Assembly: GCA_910586205.1 (NCBI GenBank) | Contig: CAJUGD010000018.1 | Coordinates: 1-64,000, forward strand | DNA from: an uncultured Lachnospiraceae bacterium | Lineage (GTDB): Bacteria; Bacillota; Clostridia; Lachnospirales; Lachnospiraceae | Length of the DNA stretch: 64,000 bases | Direction of reading: 5' to 3' | In this document: piece after piece, positions 35,328-43,885 of the stretch | Layout of the letters: each line of letters begins with the position of its first letter | Numbering within the stretch: the first letter of the stretch is position 1 | Notes under the pieces: generated by a model | The model's input: only the letters and a program-made list of their open reading frames with translations | What the model was told of the DNA's origin: nothing | The model's database searches: none | Program-made: the position numbers and the translations under genes

Positions 35328-36764
35328 ATGAACAGGAAAAAGAATGTGATTGTTTTGCTTTGCGACCAGCTACAAAAAAGAGTAACAGACCCGGATCATA
35401 TATGTATCATGGAAAATTTGTCCCGGCTTCGGGAGGACAGTGTGAGTTTTGCCCAGGCTCATGCGGCAAATGCCATTTGTTCTCCTTCCCGGGCATCTTT
35501 GATGACCGGGAAGCTGCCTCACAATCATGGGATGGTGGACTGTGCCCATACGGTTCCTGCCTTTCGGGCGGATTATGACAGCTCCCTTGACACCCTTAGC
35601 AGAAGGCTGAAAGCAGCAGACTACAGAACCGCTTATTACGGAAAATGGCATGTGGAGCGGACGTATGATCTGGGCCAGTATGGCTTTGATGAATACGAGA
35701 CAGAAATGGATCTGCCGGTATTTCACCTGACTCCGGTCAGTAAAGTGGTGATTCGCACAGAAGGATACCAGGATAAAACGATCTGCGGGACCTTCAGCGA
35801 GGATCAGAAATCTACGGAAGAATACTATATTTACTCAAAGGCAATGGATTTTATGAAAAAGGCAGGGGCGGAGGGACAGCCGTTTTGTACATTTATTTCC
35901 ACCTATGCCCCTCACGACCCTTACGCAGTGCCGGAGGAGATTTACAAAAAATACCATGATATCCCCATAGAATTGCCCCGGTCCTTTGGCGAGGATATGG
36001 GGGACAAGCCGTCCGTTTACCGAAGGCTTCAGTCAGTCTGGAAGGAGCTTTCCCGAGAAGAATGTAAGGAAATACTAAGGTGCTACTATAGCTATTGTAC
36101 CTTGGTTGATCTTCAGATCGGGCGTCTGGTGGAATTTTTGAAAAGGGAACGGCTCTATGATGACACGCTTATTGTGTTTACGGCAGATCACGGTGATCTT
36201 ATGGGAGCCCATGGACTGTTCTGCAAAGGGGTGCCTGCTTTTGAGGAAACCTACTCCATTCCCCTTATCATGAAGCTGCCAGGACAGGAAAAGGCCGGCT
36301 TTGTGTGCAGTGCCTATGCCAACACTTATGATTTAGCCCCCACGATTCTGGAGCTGCTGGACTGTGAACCGCTTCAGAATCCCATAGACGGAACCTCACT
36401 GGTTTCCTATCTGGAGGGAGAAGACCCAAAGGACAGTATATGCTTTGCGGAGTTTGAGGGACAGAGATATGCATATACCCAGAGAATCGTGTGGAGCCGG
36501 GGATGGAAATATGTATTCAATACCTTTGATTATGATGAGCTGTATGATCTGAACCGGGATCCCCACGAGACAGAAAACCTGGCAGCCCTTTCCGAATATG
36601 AAGATAAGAAAAAAGAAATGGCTGCTCTTATGTGGGAGTGGATTCTTAAAACCGGGGACGACACGCTTACAGACGCCCAGTACGTAATGCTGCGCTTTGC
36701 CCCCCAGGGGCCGAACACACAAAAGAGTAAGGCATCTTTTGCCGTATTTAATAAACCTTTTTAA
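35328..36764 (+). CDS. Cysteine-type sulfatase
   Basis: This alkaline-phosphatase-fold hydrolase has 478 residues. The sulfatase signature CSPSR starts at Cys51, the residue that is oxidised to formylglycine, and is followed by ASLMTGK. The metal ligands appear as LLCDQ near the start and TADHGDLMGAHG in the middle. In anaerobes such a Cys is activated by an anaerobic sulfatase-maturating radical SAM enzyme. The radical SAM gene at 49079 is of a different family. There is no signal peptide, so it acts inside on a compound probably imported by the TRAP system 12 bases upstream. A phosphonate or phosphodiester substrate remains possible. Confidence 0.85.
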   Translation: MNRKKNVIVLLCDQLQKRVTDPDHICIMENLSRLREDSVSFAQAHAANAICSPSRASLMTGKLPHNHGMVDCAHTVPAFRADYDSSLDTLSRRLKAADYRTAYYGKWHVERTYDLGQYGFDEYETEMDLPVFHLTPVSKVVIRTEGYQDKTICGTFSEDQKSTEEYYIYSKAMDFMKKAGAEGQPFCTFISTYAPHDPYAVPEEIYKKYHDIPIELPRSFGEDMGDKPSVYRRLQSVWKELSREECKEILRCYYSYCTLVDLQIGRLVEFLKRERLYDDTLIVFTADHGDLMGAHGLFCKGVPAFEETYSIPLIMKLPGQEKAGFVCSAYANTYDLAPTILELLDCEPLQNPIDGTSLVSYLEGEDPKDSICFAEFEGQRYAYTQRIVWSRGWKYVFNTFDYDELYDLNRDPHETENLAALSEYEDKKKEMAALMWEWILKTGDDTLTDAQYVMLRFAPQGPNTQKSKASFAVFNKPF

Positions 36765-36825
36765 CAGACGGATACAATTTTTCTATTGCTTCCCTGCACC
36801 GGAAAAGCAGGAGCTTATAAGAACG

Positions 36826-36870
36826 AAAAACGCTGTATAGCCTTTATTTCCAAGCTTTACAGCGTTTTTT
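36826..36870 (+). terminator. Terminator of the TRAP-sulfatase operon
   Basis: AAAAACGCTGTA (36826-36837) pairs with TACAGCGTTTTT (36858-36869) around a 20-base loop and ends in a T-run. Confidence 0.85.
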
Positions 36871-36952
36871 CATTTGTTATGGTTTTGGTAATATGAAAGG
36901 CATATATCCATGTTGTCATACATCCGAGAAATTTTCAAATAGGAGTTAGGGG

Positions 36953-36981
36953 TTGACATTTTAACACTTTACCACTATAAT
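36953..36981 (+). promoter_or_regulatory. Consensus sigma-A promoter of the TAXI-TRAP operon
   Basis: TTGACA (36953-36958) and TATAAT (36976-36981) match the consensus at all twelve positions with a 17-base spacer, the strongest promoter in the window. Confidence 0.92.
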
Positions 36982-37062
36982 ACATACAAACAGTTGTAGC
37001 TATTACAATAAATTATATGTGACAGGCGACTGGCAGAAAATGAGGAGAAAAGGGGAAAATCT

Positions 37063-38157
37063 ATGAAAATGAAAAAAATAATGGCACTTGGTTTGGCAGG
37101 ATGTCTGGTTTTGTCAGTGACAGCCTGCGGCGGTTCCGGAGATACGTCCAGTGCGGCAGCTTCTGAAGGCACGACTGCAGCGGACAGTTCAGCAGCCACA
37201 GATACAGAAGCAGTTTCTGGTGAGGCTGACAAGGCGGCAGGTGATTCTGCCAAAGGCCTGACACCAGAGGAAAGGGCAAAGGAATTTATAACAGTGGGTA
37301 CGGGTCCAACCTCTGGCATCTACTTCCCTATTGGCGGAGCGTTTGCAACGGCTTTGGGCAATTATGGATATCAGACCTCTGCAGAGGCTACCAATGCTAC
37401 AGGGCAGAACATCCAGAATATTTTAAACGGGGATGCCGAGATTGCCATTGCCATGCAGGACGCGGTCATGCAGGCATATACGGCTACAGGAGCTTATGAG
37501 GGAAAAGATCCTGCCACTGGCCTGAAGGCATTGATGCGTCTGTGGCCTAACTATGTACAGTTAGTGACCACTGCGGATACAGGGATTACTTCCGTGGAGG
37601 ATCTGCGCGGTAAGCGGGTAGGCGTAGGCGCGGCCAATTCCGGTGTGGAGATCAATGCCAGGATGATTTTAGATGCTTATGGGATTACATACGATGATAT
37701 TACTCCGGATTATCTGGCTTACGGCGAAGCTATTGACAACATGAAGAACGGTCAGTGCGATGCTGTGTTCGTAACCTCCGGCCTTCCTAATGCGACGGTA
37801 ATGGATCTGGGTGTGTCCTATGACATGGTGGTGATTCCCATTGACGGTGAGGGCCGTGAAAAGCTGGTGAACAATTATCCCTATTATGCAGAGTCTGTGA
37901 TTCCTGCGGATACCTACAACAACAAGGAAGACGTAGAAGGGGTATTTGTTTACAATATTATGCTGGTCAGGGAGGACTTAAGTGATGAGATGGTTTATGA
38001 TATTTTAAACGGTGTGTTTGAGAATATCAGCACCATCAAGGCATCTCATAATGCTGCTGATAAGAATATTGATATTACCTTTGGGGTAGATGATATCCAA
38101 CTTCCCCTTCACCCAGGGGCAGAGGCGTTCTGGAAGGACAATGGTTATATCAAATAA
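37063..38157 (+). CDS. TAXI family TRAP transporter solute-binding lipoprotein
   Basis: This is the substrate-binding protein of a TRAP-associated extracytoplasmic immunogenic (TAXI) transporter. The lipobox VTAC places the lipid anchor at Cys22. An Ala/Ser/Thr-rich spacer follows to about residue 70. The TAXI core starts with VGTGPTSGIYFPIGGAFATA and includes NATGQNIQNILNGDAEIAIA and VGVGAANSGVEINARMIL. TAXI systems commonly carry glutamate, 2-oxoglutarate or related acids, but the ligand is not certain. The strong promoter suggests high expression. The permease genes follow at 38314. Confidence 0.95.
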   Translation: MKMKKIMALGLAGCLVLSVTACGGSGDTSSAAASEGTTAADSSAATDTEAVSGEADKAAGDSAKGLTPEERAKEFITVGTGPTSGIYFPIGGAFATALGNYGYQTSAEATNATGQNIQNILNGDAEIAIAMQDAVMQAYTATGAYEGKDPATGLKALMRLWPNYVQLVTTADTGITSVEDLRGKRVGVGAANSGVEINARMILDAYGITYDDITPDYLAYGEAIDNMKNGQCDAVFVTSGLPNATVMDLGVSYDMVVIPIDGEGREKLVNNYPYYAESVIPADTYNNKEDVEGVFVYNIMLVREDLSDEMVYDILNGVFENISTIKASHNAADKNIDITFGVDDIQLPLHPGAEAFWKDNGYIK

Positions 38158-38313
38158 AAGGGCACAAAAGGGTGCGGCGCATGCAACAAGCTATTGCAGC
38201 CGCGCTCTTTTGCCGCTTTATTCGTGCAGGCAAGGAAGTAAGCGCCGTGCTTGCGGCGGAGCTGTATTGAAAGGGACGGGGGCAAGGCAGGCTGCCGGGA
38301 AAAGAGGATTGCC

Positions 38314-38817
38314 GTGAAGAAATATAGACAATGTAGGTTAGTGTTTGCCGTGGCCTTGGCGCTGTGTCTGGTATTTGTGTGGTGGGCCTTTTTTGCTCCT
38401 GCCGGAACCGTGTTTCAGCTCTATGACAGGGAACGGGATCAGGTGGTGCTCTCGGTTCCCATAAAGGCCGGAGACAGGCTGAGCCTGGAGATTGAGCATT
38501 CTTTTGAACATATTCCCTGGTATGAGTACTATACGGTGACAGAGGACTATCAGTTTAATCTGGATGCCATTGCGGTGGCCGGTTATGGAGCCGGGATACC
38601 GGCTGAGATGGATGTGCCTACCCGCATTGAAGACGGGCTGGTGTGGATGGAGGAGATTAACAGTGTGTTTCCCAAATTCAGTTGGATTACGTCCAATCAG
38701 TATATGAAGGTGTTTACACTGAATGACAAGGAGATTTTTGACTTTCGCTCTCTGCCGGACGCAAGCCGGATTCGGGGGGAGATTATTAAGAAAAGGGGGT
38801 ATTTGTCTAATGGCTGA
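38314..38817 (+). CDS. DUF1850 protein of a TAXI-TRAP operon
   Basis: This is a 167-residue protein with one N-terminal helix (about 8-28) and a small extracellular beta domain (VPIKAGDRLSLEIEHSFEHI, PWYEYYTV). DUF1850 genes are usually found between the TAXI binding protein and the fused permease, as here, so a helper role in transport is likely though unproven. I chose the GTG at 38314 with AGAGG seven bases ahead. A longer frame from 38251 has no good ribosome binding site. The stop overlaps the permease start by 8 bases. Confidence 0.85.
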   Translation: MKKYRQCRLVFAVALALCLVFVWWAFFAPAGTVFQLYDRERDQVVLSVPIKAGDRLSLEIEHSFEHIPWYEYYTVTEDYQFNLDAIAVAGYGAGIPAEMDVPTRIEDGLVWMEEINSVFPKFSWITSNQYMKVFTLNDKEIFDFRSLPDASRIRGEIIKKRGYLSNG

Positions 38818-40792
38818 CATGAAGGTTGATTCTGTAAACGGTGCGGAGATCATGGAAAAATATGAAAAAGAATCCCGCACAAGAAAATTTGCCAGCCGGC
38901 CTTTGAACTTGGCGGTTTATGTGCTGTGTCTGGCCTTTACTCTTTATCATCTGGCCTATGCGTCCGGGATCCGGCTCTTACAGATGGTAAATATTAAGCA
39001 TCATGCCATTCATGTGGGAATGATTTTGGTGCTGGGCTTTGCTCTGTATCCGGCATTTCGCAGAAGCAGCAGAAAAAAGATAGCCTGGTATGACTGGATT
39101 TTTGTGGCTTTGTGCGCAGTTATGCCGGTGTATGTGTTCGTGCGATATCCGGTTTTTATCTCCACAGGTTTTTCTGGTGAGACCATTGATATTATTATGG
39201 GAACCTTGCTGATTCTTTTGGTGATGGAATGTTCGAGACGGATTTCGGGACCGGCGCTGACCATTCTCTCAGCTGTTTTCCTGATTTATGCTTTGCTGGG
39301 ACGTTCTTTTCCTGGTATTTTCCGTCATCGCGGATATACCTGGCATCGGGTGGTTACTTATCTTACTACAGATATTTACGGTATCTACGGAACCTCCATT
39401 AAAGTGTCAGCAACGTACATTGTATTGTTTATTATTTTCGGGGATGTGATGAATAAGTGCGGCATGGGGCAGTTTTTTAATGATATTGCCAATGCTCTGG
39501 CAGGCCATACGAAAGGCGGCCCGGCCAAGGTGGCGGTGCTTGCGTCCGGCTTTTTAGGATCCATCAACGGATCTGCAGTGGCCAATGTGGTGACTACGGG
39601 AACCTTCACCATCCCTCTGATGAAGAAAACCGGTTATTCCAAGGAGTTTGCCGGAGCTGTGGAGGCCACGGCTTCTGTGGGGGGTCAGCTTCTTCCGCCT
39701 ATTATGGGAGCGGCTGCCTTTGTTATGGCAGAGACTTTGGGAGTAAAGTATGGCGTGATTATCCGTGCTGCCGTGCTGCCGGCCCTGATTTATTATTTGG
39801 GAATCATCCTTCAAGTACAGATGCGTGCGGAGAAGGATGGTTTAAGAGGGCTTCCCAAGGACCAGATGCCTAAGGCGTTCCAGGTCATGAAGGAGCGGGG
39901 ACATTTGCTCATTCCTATTGTGTTTTTGCTTTATATGTTGATCTTTAGTGGCAAGACCGTTATTTTCAGCGCTTTTTGGACGATTTTGGTGACCATTCTT
40001 GTGGCGGAGCTTCGTCCGGTCAGCCGGATGAGCTTAAAAGATATTGGTGACGCTTTTGTATCCGGCGCCAAGTCTACGGTGTCTGTGGCCATTGCCTGTG
40101 CCTGTGTGGGGATCATTGTGGGTGTGTGCGGCCTGACCGGATTTGCACTCAATGTGGCTCATGCCATTATCAGCATTGGTCAGCACGCCATTCCGGGCAG
40201 TGCGGCAGCCAGCCTGTTTTTAACGCTTTTGTTTACTATGGTTACTTGTATGATCCTGGGAATGGGTCTTCCGTCCATTCCATCCTATTTGATTACGGCA
40301 ACCATTGCAGCGCCGGCTTTGGTGGAGCTTGGCCAGGCAGAGATCGCGGCTCATATGTTCTGTTTTTATTTTGCCATGTTTGCAAACCTGACTCCGCCGG
40401 TTGCGCTGGCGGCCTTCGCGGCGGCAGGTCTTTCTGGGGGAAGTCCCATGAAGACTGGATGGCAGTCCGTAAAGCTGGCCTTGGCAGGCTTTATCGTGCC
40501 GTTTATGTTTGTGTATAATCCTCAGCTTCTTCTGGAAAATGTAACAATTATCAGTGGTTTTCAGGTGATAGTCACATCTTGTGTGGGAGTTTTGCTGATT
40601 GCGGCTGCTGTGGAAGGATACCTGAGAGGAAATCTGAATGCAGTTCTTCGGGCTGTGGCGGCTGTCGGCGCTTTGCTTTTGATTGACGGCGGAGGAATGA
40701 CAGATATATTGGGGGTTCTTTGCCTTGCAGTGGTTTTGGGAGCCCAGGTTGTGAAGATCAAGATGGTTGCAGCCAAGAAAGCAGCCGCATAA
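38810..40792 (+). CDS. TRAP transporter fused permease (DctQ-DctM)
   Basis: This 660-residue membrane protein fuses the small and large TRAP permeases. The DctQ part covers about residues 30-190. The DctM part follows with SGFLGSINGSAVANVVTTG and MGLPSIPSYLITATIAAPAL, and there are about 17 helices in all. The ATG at 38810 lies inside the end of the DUF1850 gene. It works with the TAXI binding protein for Na+-coupled uptake of an organic acid. Confidence 0.94.
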   Translation: MADMKVDSVNGAEIMEKYEKESRTRKFASRPLNLAVYVLCLAFTLYHLAYASGIRLLQMVNIKHHAIHVGMILVLGFALYPAFRRSSRKKIAWYDWIFVALCAVMPVYVFVRYPVFISTGFSGETIDIIMGTLLILLVMECSRRISGPALTILSAVFLIYALLGRSFPGIFRHRGYTWHRVVTYLTTDIYGIYGTSIKVSATYIVLFIIFGDVMNKCGMGQFFNDIANALAGHTKGGPAKVAVLASGFLGSINGSAVANVVTTGTFTIPLMKKTGYSKEFAGAVEATASVGGQLLPPIMGAAAFVMAETLGVKYGVIIRAAVLPALIYYLGIILQVQMRAEKDGLRGLPKDQMPKAFQVMKERGHLLIPIVFLLYMLIFSGKTVIFSAFWTILVTILVAELRPVSRMSLKDIGDAFVSGAKSTVSVAIACACVGIIVGVCGLTGFALNVAHAIISIGQHAIPGSAAASLFLTLLFTMVTCMILGMGLPSIPSYLITATIAAPALVELGQAEIAAHMFCFYFAMFANLTPPVALAAFAAAGLSGGSPMKTGWQSVKLALAGFIVPFMFVYNPQLLLENVTIISGFQVIVTSCVGVLLIAAAVEGYLRGNLNAVLRAVAAVGALLLIDGGGMTDILGVLCLAVVLGAQVVKIKMVAAKKAAA

Positions 40793-40815
40793 AGGTTTGT
40801 CTGAAAGTGTAAGGT

Positions 40816-40850
40816 TCAGAGGACAGGGACTTGTATCCCTTGTCCTCTGA
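40816..40850. terminator. Hairpin between converging permease and ridA genes
   Basis: TCAGAGGACA-GGGA pairs with TCCCTTGTCCTCTGA with one bulged base. It lies between the two stop codons and probably ends both transcripts, although T-runs are weak. Confidence 0.7.
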
Positions 40851-40867
40851 GGGCAGCAAAAAATTGG

Positions 40868-41239
40868 TTATGATTTTATTGCAATAGCCTCAATCTCGCA
40901 CAGTACGTCTTTAGGAAGGCTTTTCACTGCCACACAGCTTCTGGCAGGTTTGGATGTGAAATATTCTGCATATACTTTATTAAATTCTGCAAAATCTCCC
41001 ATATCGGCAAGAAAACAGGTAGTCTTAAATACATTCTCAAAGCTTGCTCCCGCTGCTTCTAAAATAGCGCCTACATTCAGGCAGCTTTGTTTTGCCTGGG
41101 CGGCAATGCCTTCCGGAATCTGGCCGTTTTCCGGGTTTACGGGAATCTGGCCGGAGGTGTAGACCATCTGACCCACTTCAAAGCCTTGCGAGTAAGGACC
41201 GATTGCCCCAGGGGCTTTTTTTGTTTCGATTGCTTTCAT
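40868..41239 (-). CDS. ridA: RidA family reactive-intermediate deaminase
   Basis: This is a 123-residue YjgF/YER057c/UK114 protein. RidA hydrolyses enamine/imine products of PLP enzymes such as threonine dehydratase. Signature parts are APGAIGPYSQGFEVGQMVYT, SGQIPVNPENG and, near the end, the active Arg in FTSKPARSCVAVKSLPKD followed by CEIEAIAI. The frame opens at 41263, but the ATG at 41239 follows AAAGGAGAC and gives the family start. It stands alone. Confidence 0.94.
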   Translation of the reverse strand: MKAIETKKAPGAIGPYSQGFEVGQMVYTSGQIPVNPENGQIPEGIAAQAKQSCLNVGAILEAAGASFENVFKTTCFLADMGDFAEFNKVYAEYFTSKPARSCVAVKSLPKDVLCEIEAIAIKS

Positions 41240-41439
41240 TTTGTCTCCTTTTCCCGGTGTCATAGGGACACCATTTGATGAATTGTTTTGTAATCAGTAA
41301 ATGAATGTAATATAGATAGTACAACAGCTCAGCCGTATGTGTCAATCCCTGGAAAGTTTTTTGAATTTACTATAATAATTGGTATTGTTTGCACTATTTT
41401 TTGAATTTTTTCTTTGGCGACAAATTGGCATTTTTTAAA

Positions 41440-41468
41440 TTGACTTTTTTTGGAAAATGGGTTATGAT
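41440..41468 (+). promoter_or_regulatory. Sigma-A promoter of the second chemoreceptor
   Basis: TTGACT (41440-41445) and TATGAT (41463-41468) are spaced by 17 bases, 49 bases before the start codon. The leader here is short and T-rich, unlike the structured leader of the first chemoreceptor. Confidence 0.8.
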
Positions 41469-41516
41469 TCTGAATAATACTATTTCCTACATATAATTTT
41501 TGCAGGGGGTTTTTTT

Positions 41517-43655
41517 ATGTCTGAAGATAAGAGAGGGGTTGGCGCTGTTTCAATTAACAGCCTCAGTAAGAAGATCACATCCAGGCTGGCTGTGATCGTG
41601 GCAGTTATGTTTTTACTCATTGTTTCCATTTCCGGTATGATTTCCATGATCTCGCTGGAAGCTGTCACAAAGGATAAATTGGAAACACTGGCATATGAAA
41701 ACGTTTTTTTGATCAAAAATGGTATAGAAAATTCTTATGGCCAGGCATTGGGATTTGCCAATTCACTGAGGAATATATCGGCATTGCCGCCAGAAGAACA
41801 GAGGGATGCCATTGATCATGCCCTGAAGGGATTTTTGTTAGGGGATGAAAATTTTACAACGGTTTTTGCCTATTTTGAGCAGAATGCCATTGCAGATGCT
41901 AACGGAGAACCATACAGTGTACATAAAAAGGATATTGCCTATGAGGCAATTGCCTATTTTAATGAAAACAGGACGGATGTTGTTTTTGAAAAGCACGAGG
42001 ATGCTTTCGATAACTTTGATAAAGAATATTATAAGACCATAAAATCTTCAGGTCAAGTGTATGTGATGGAGCCTTATGTATATCAGCTCCAGGGAAAAGA
42101 TATTATGATGATCAGCATCATTGCCCCAATCTATGATGCGGACGGACAGTTTTTGGGAGTGGCAGGGTGTGATGTGGCGCTGTCTGATATGCAGACACAG
42201 CAGTATGCCCGGATAGGTTATGAATCCATTCACATGGTGGTGCTTGCAGAGGATGAGACAGTGCTTTTGGACACCCATGATTCTTCTAGTGTAGGAAAAG
42301 GGGCTTCAGATGTTGGCTATGATGAGATTTTGGCAGGAAAGAGCCGTTTAAGCTCCATGAAGGAAGGGCCGAATGTAAACAGTGTCTCTTTTATGAACAG
42401 TAAGACCATTAATTATGCCACAGGGAGAAAGGGAATCTCGGTGATGGTTCCCATGAAGCTGACCAGCGGTAATAATTGGACTCTTTGTGTTTCCATTGAC
42501 AAGAAAGAGTTTGACAGCGCTCTGATTCGTGATGTGGCAAAATTAATGTTTGTGGTTATTTTGTTTGGCATTGTGCTGCTTTGTACCATATACCAGATTA
42601 TTAAAAAGTATCTGTCTCCGGTACAGAAGATCTTAGAAGGCGCTTCTAAGCTGGAAAAAGGAAATCTGAAAATCAACATTGATGTGGATACCAATGATGA
42701 GCTGGGACGTATGGCAAAGGCACTAAATCATATCAGCGCTACCATGGATAACTATGTAAATGATATTTCCCATCAATTATCTCAAATGGCGGCCAATGAC
42801 ATGAATGTGGAGATCCGGCAGAAATACATCGGCGATTTTATTCCGATTCAGGCATCCATTGAAAAAATAGCAGATTCTTTAAACGGCACTCTGCGTCAGA
42901 TCCGGCTTTCAGCGGATCATGTGGCATCAGATTCTGTCAGTGTATCAAATGGCGCTCAGAAGCTTTCTCAAGGCGCGGAAGAACAGGCGGATGCTATAGA
43001 GGAACTGGCTTCTTCCATAGAAAATCTTTCTAAGGATATTACAGCCAATGCGGATGATGCGCAGAAAATGAGCATGAACGCTGCAAAGGTAAGTGAGCAG
43101 ATTGAAAAGGGAAGCCAGGATATGAATAAGCTGATCCAGGCTATGTCTGAAATACAAAAGTCTTCTGCAGGCATTGAAAAGGTTATTAAGGCAATAGAGG
43201 AAATAGCAAGTGAGACAAACCTGTTATCTGTAAATGCATCGATTGAAGCTGCCAGGGCCGGAGAGGCAGGAAAAGGATTTGCTGTTGTGGCAAATCAGGT
43301 GCGGGATCTGGCTCTGAAAAGTGCGGATTCTGTCAGCCAGACAACAGAGCTGATAAAGTATTCCCTCACGGCAGTGGAGAATGGGGTTTTGATTGCCGGG
43401 GAGACGGCAGATTCCTTATCTGCAGTGATGGAGGGAGCAAGAGAAATCGCAGGTTCAGTTAATAAAATAAGCAGTGCTTCTCAAAATCAGAAAATGGTTT
43501 TGCAGGAGGTAGTAAAGAGTGTGGGGCTGATAGAGGGCGTTGTGCAGAGTAATATATCGGCTGCCCAGGACAGTGCGGAGACAAGTGAAGAATTGTCGAA
43601 ACAGTCAAAGCGTTTTTATGAGTTGGTAAATCAGTTTAGGCTGAAAGGAATATAA
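41517..43655 (+). CDS. Methyl-accepting chemotaxis protein (double-Cache sensor)
   Basis: This chemoreceptor has 712 residues. Helix 1 is at about residues 22-48. A dCache-type extracellular sensor includes AYEAIAYFNENRTDVVFEKH and MISIIAPIYDADGQFLGVAG. Helix 2 is at about 340-360, followed by a HAMP domain. The signalling domain has its tip near 560-590 (ETNLLSVNASIEAARAGEAG). Its position after two TRAP systems suggests it may sense one of their substrates (inference). Only the general receptor family, not the ligand, is supported by sequence. Confidence 0.94.
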   Translation: MSEDKRGVGAVSINSLSKKITSRLAVIVAVMFLLIVSISGMISMISLEAVTKDKLETLAYENVFLIKNGIENSYGQALGFANSLRNISALPPEEQRDAIDHALKGFLLGDENFTTVFAYFEQNAIADANGEPYSVHKKDIAYEAIAYFNENRTDVVFEKHEDAFDNFDKEYYKTIKSSGQVYVMEPYVYQLQGKDIMMISIIAPIYDADGQFLGVAGCDVALSDMQTQQYARIGYESIHMVVLAEDETVLLDTHDSSSVGKGASDVGYDEILAGKSRLSSMKEGPNVNSVSFMNSKTINYATGRKGISVMVPMKLTSGNNWTLCVSIDKKEFDSALIRDVAKLMFVVILFGIVLLCTIYQIIKKYLSPVQKILEGASKLEKGNLKINIDVDTNDELGRMAKALNHISATMDNYVNDISHQLSQMAANDMNVEIRQKYIGDFIPIQASIEKIADSLNGTLRQIRLSADHVASDSVSVSNGAQKLSQGAEEQADAIEELASSIENLSKDITANADDAQKMSMNAAKVSEQIEKGSQDMNKLIQAMSEIQKSSAGIEKVIKAIEEIASETNLLSVNASIEAARAGEAGKGFAVVANQVRDLALKSADSVSQTTELIKYSLTAVENGVLIAGETADSLSAVMEGAREIAGSVNKISSASQNQKMVLQEVVKSVGLIEGVVQSNISAAQDSAETSEELSKQSKRFYELVNQFRLKGI

Positions 43656-43661
43656 AGGCAG

Positions 43662-43708
43662 AGGTACATAGTCTTTGGAAAGTGAGCAAAGGCTATGTGC
43701 CTTTTTCT
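43662..43708 (+). terminator. Terminator of the second chemoreceptor gene
   Basis: AGGTACATAG (43662-43671) pairs with CTATGTGCCT (43693-43702) with one G-T pair, followed by a T-rich tail. Confidence 0.85.
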
Positions 43709-43722
43709 TTTGTGAAAGGGAA

Positions 43723-43751
43723 TTGTATGGAAATGGGGATTTTGCTATAAT
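43723..43751 (+). promoter_or_regulatory. Extended -10 promoter of the capA-ATPase-HNH genes
   Basis: TATAAT (43746-43751) is preceded by TGC (extended -10). The -35 is poor (TTGTAT at 43723-43728, 17-base spacer). It would drive the CapA-like gene and, through it, the ATPase-HNH pair. Confidence 0.6.
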
Positions 43752-43885
43752 ATGGATTGTAAGGATGGAAGGATACCTGTGCTGTATAAAAGGCTGTATT
43801 TACAATATATAAGGCAGGAAAGGTATCATTGAGCCTATTGGCGTTTTTGAAGATGAGAATTTTAATTAAGAAGGAAGATATAAGA

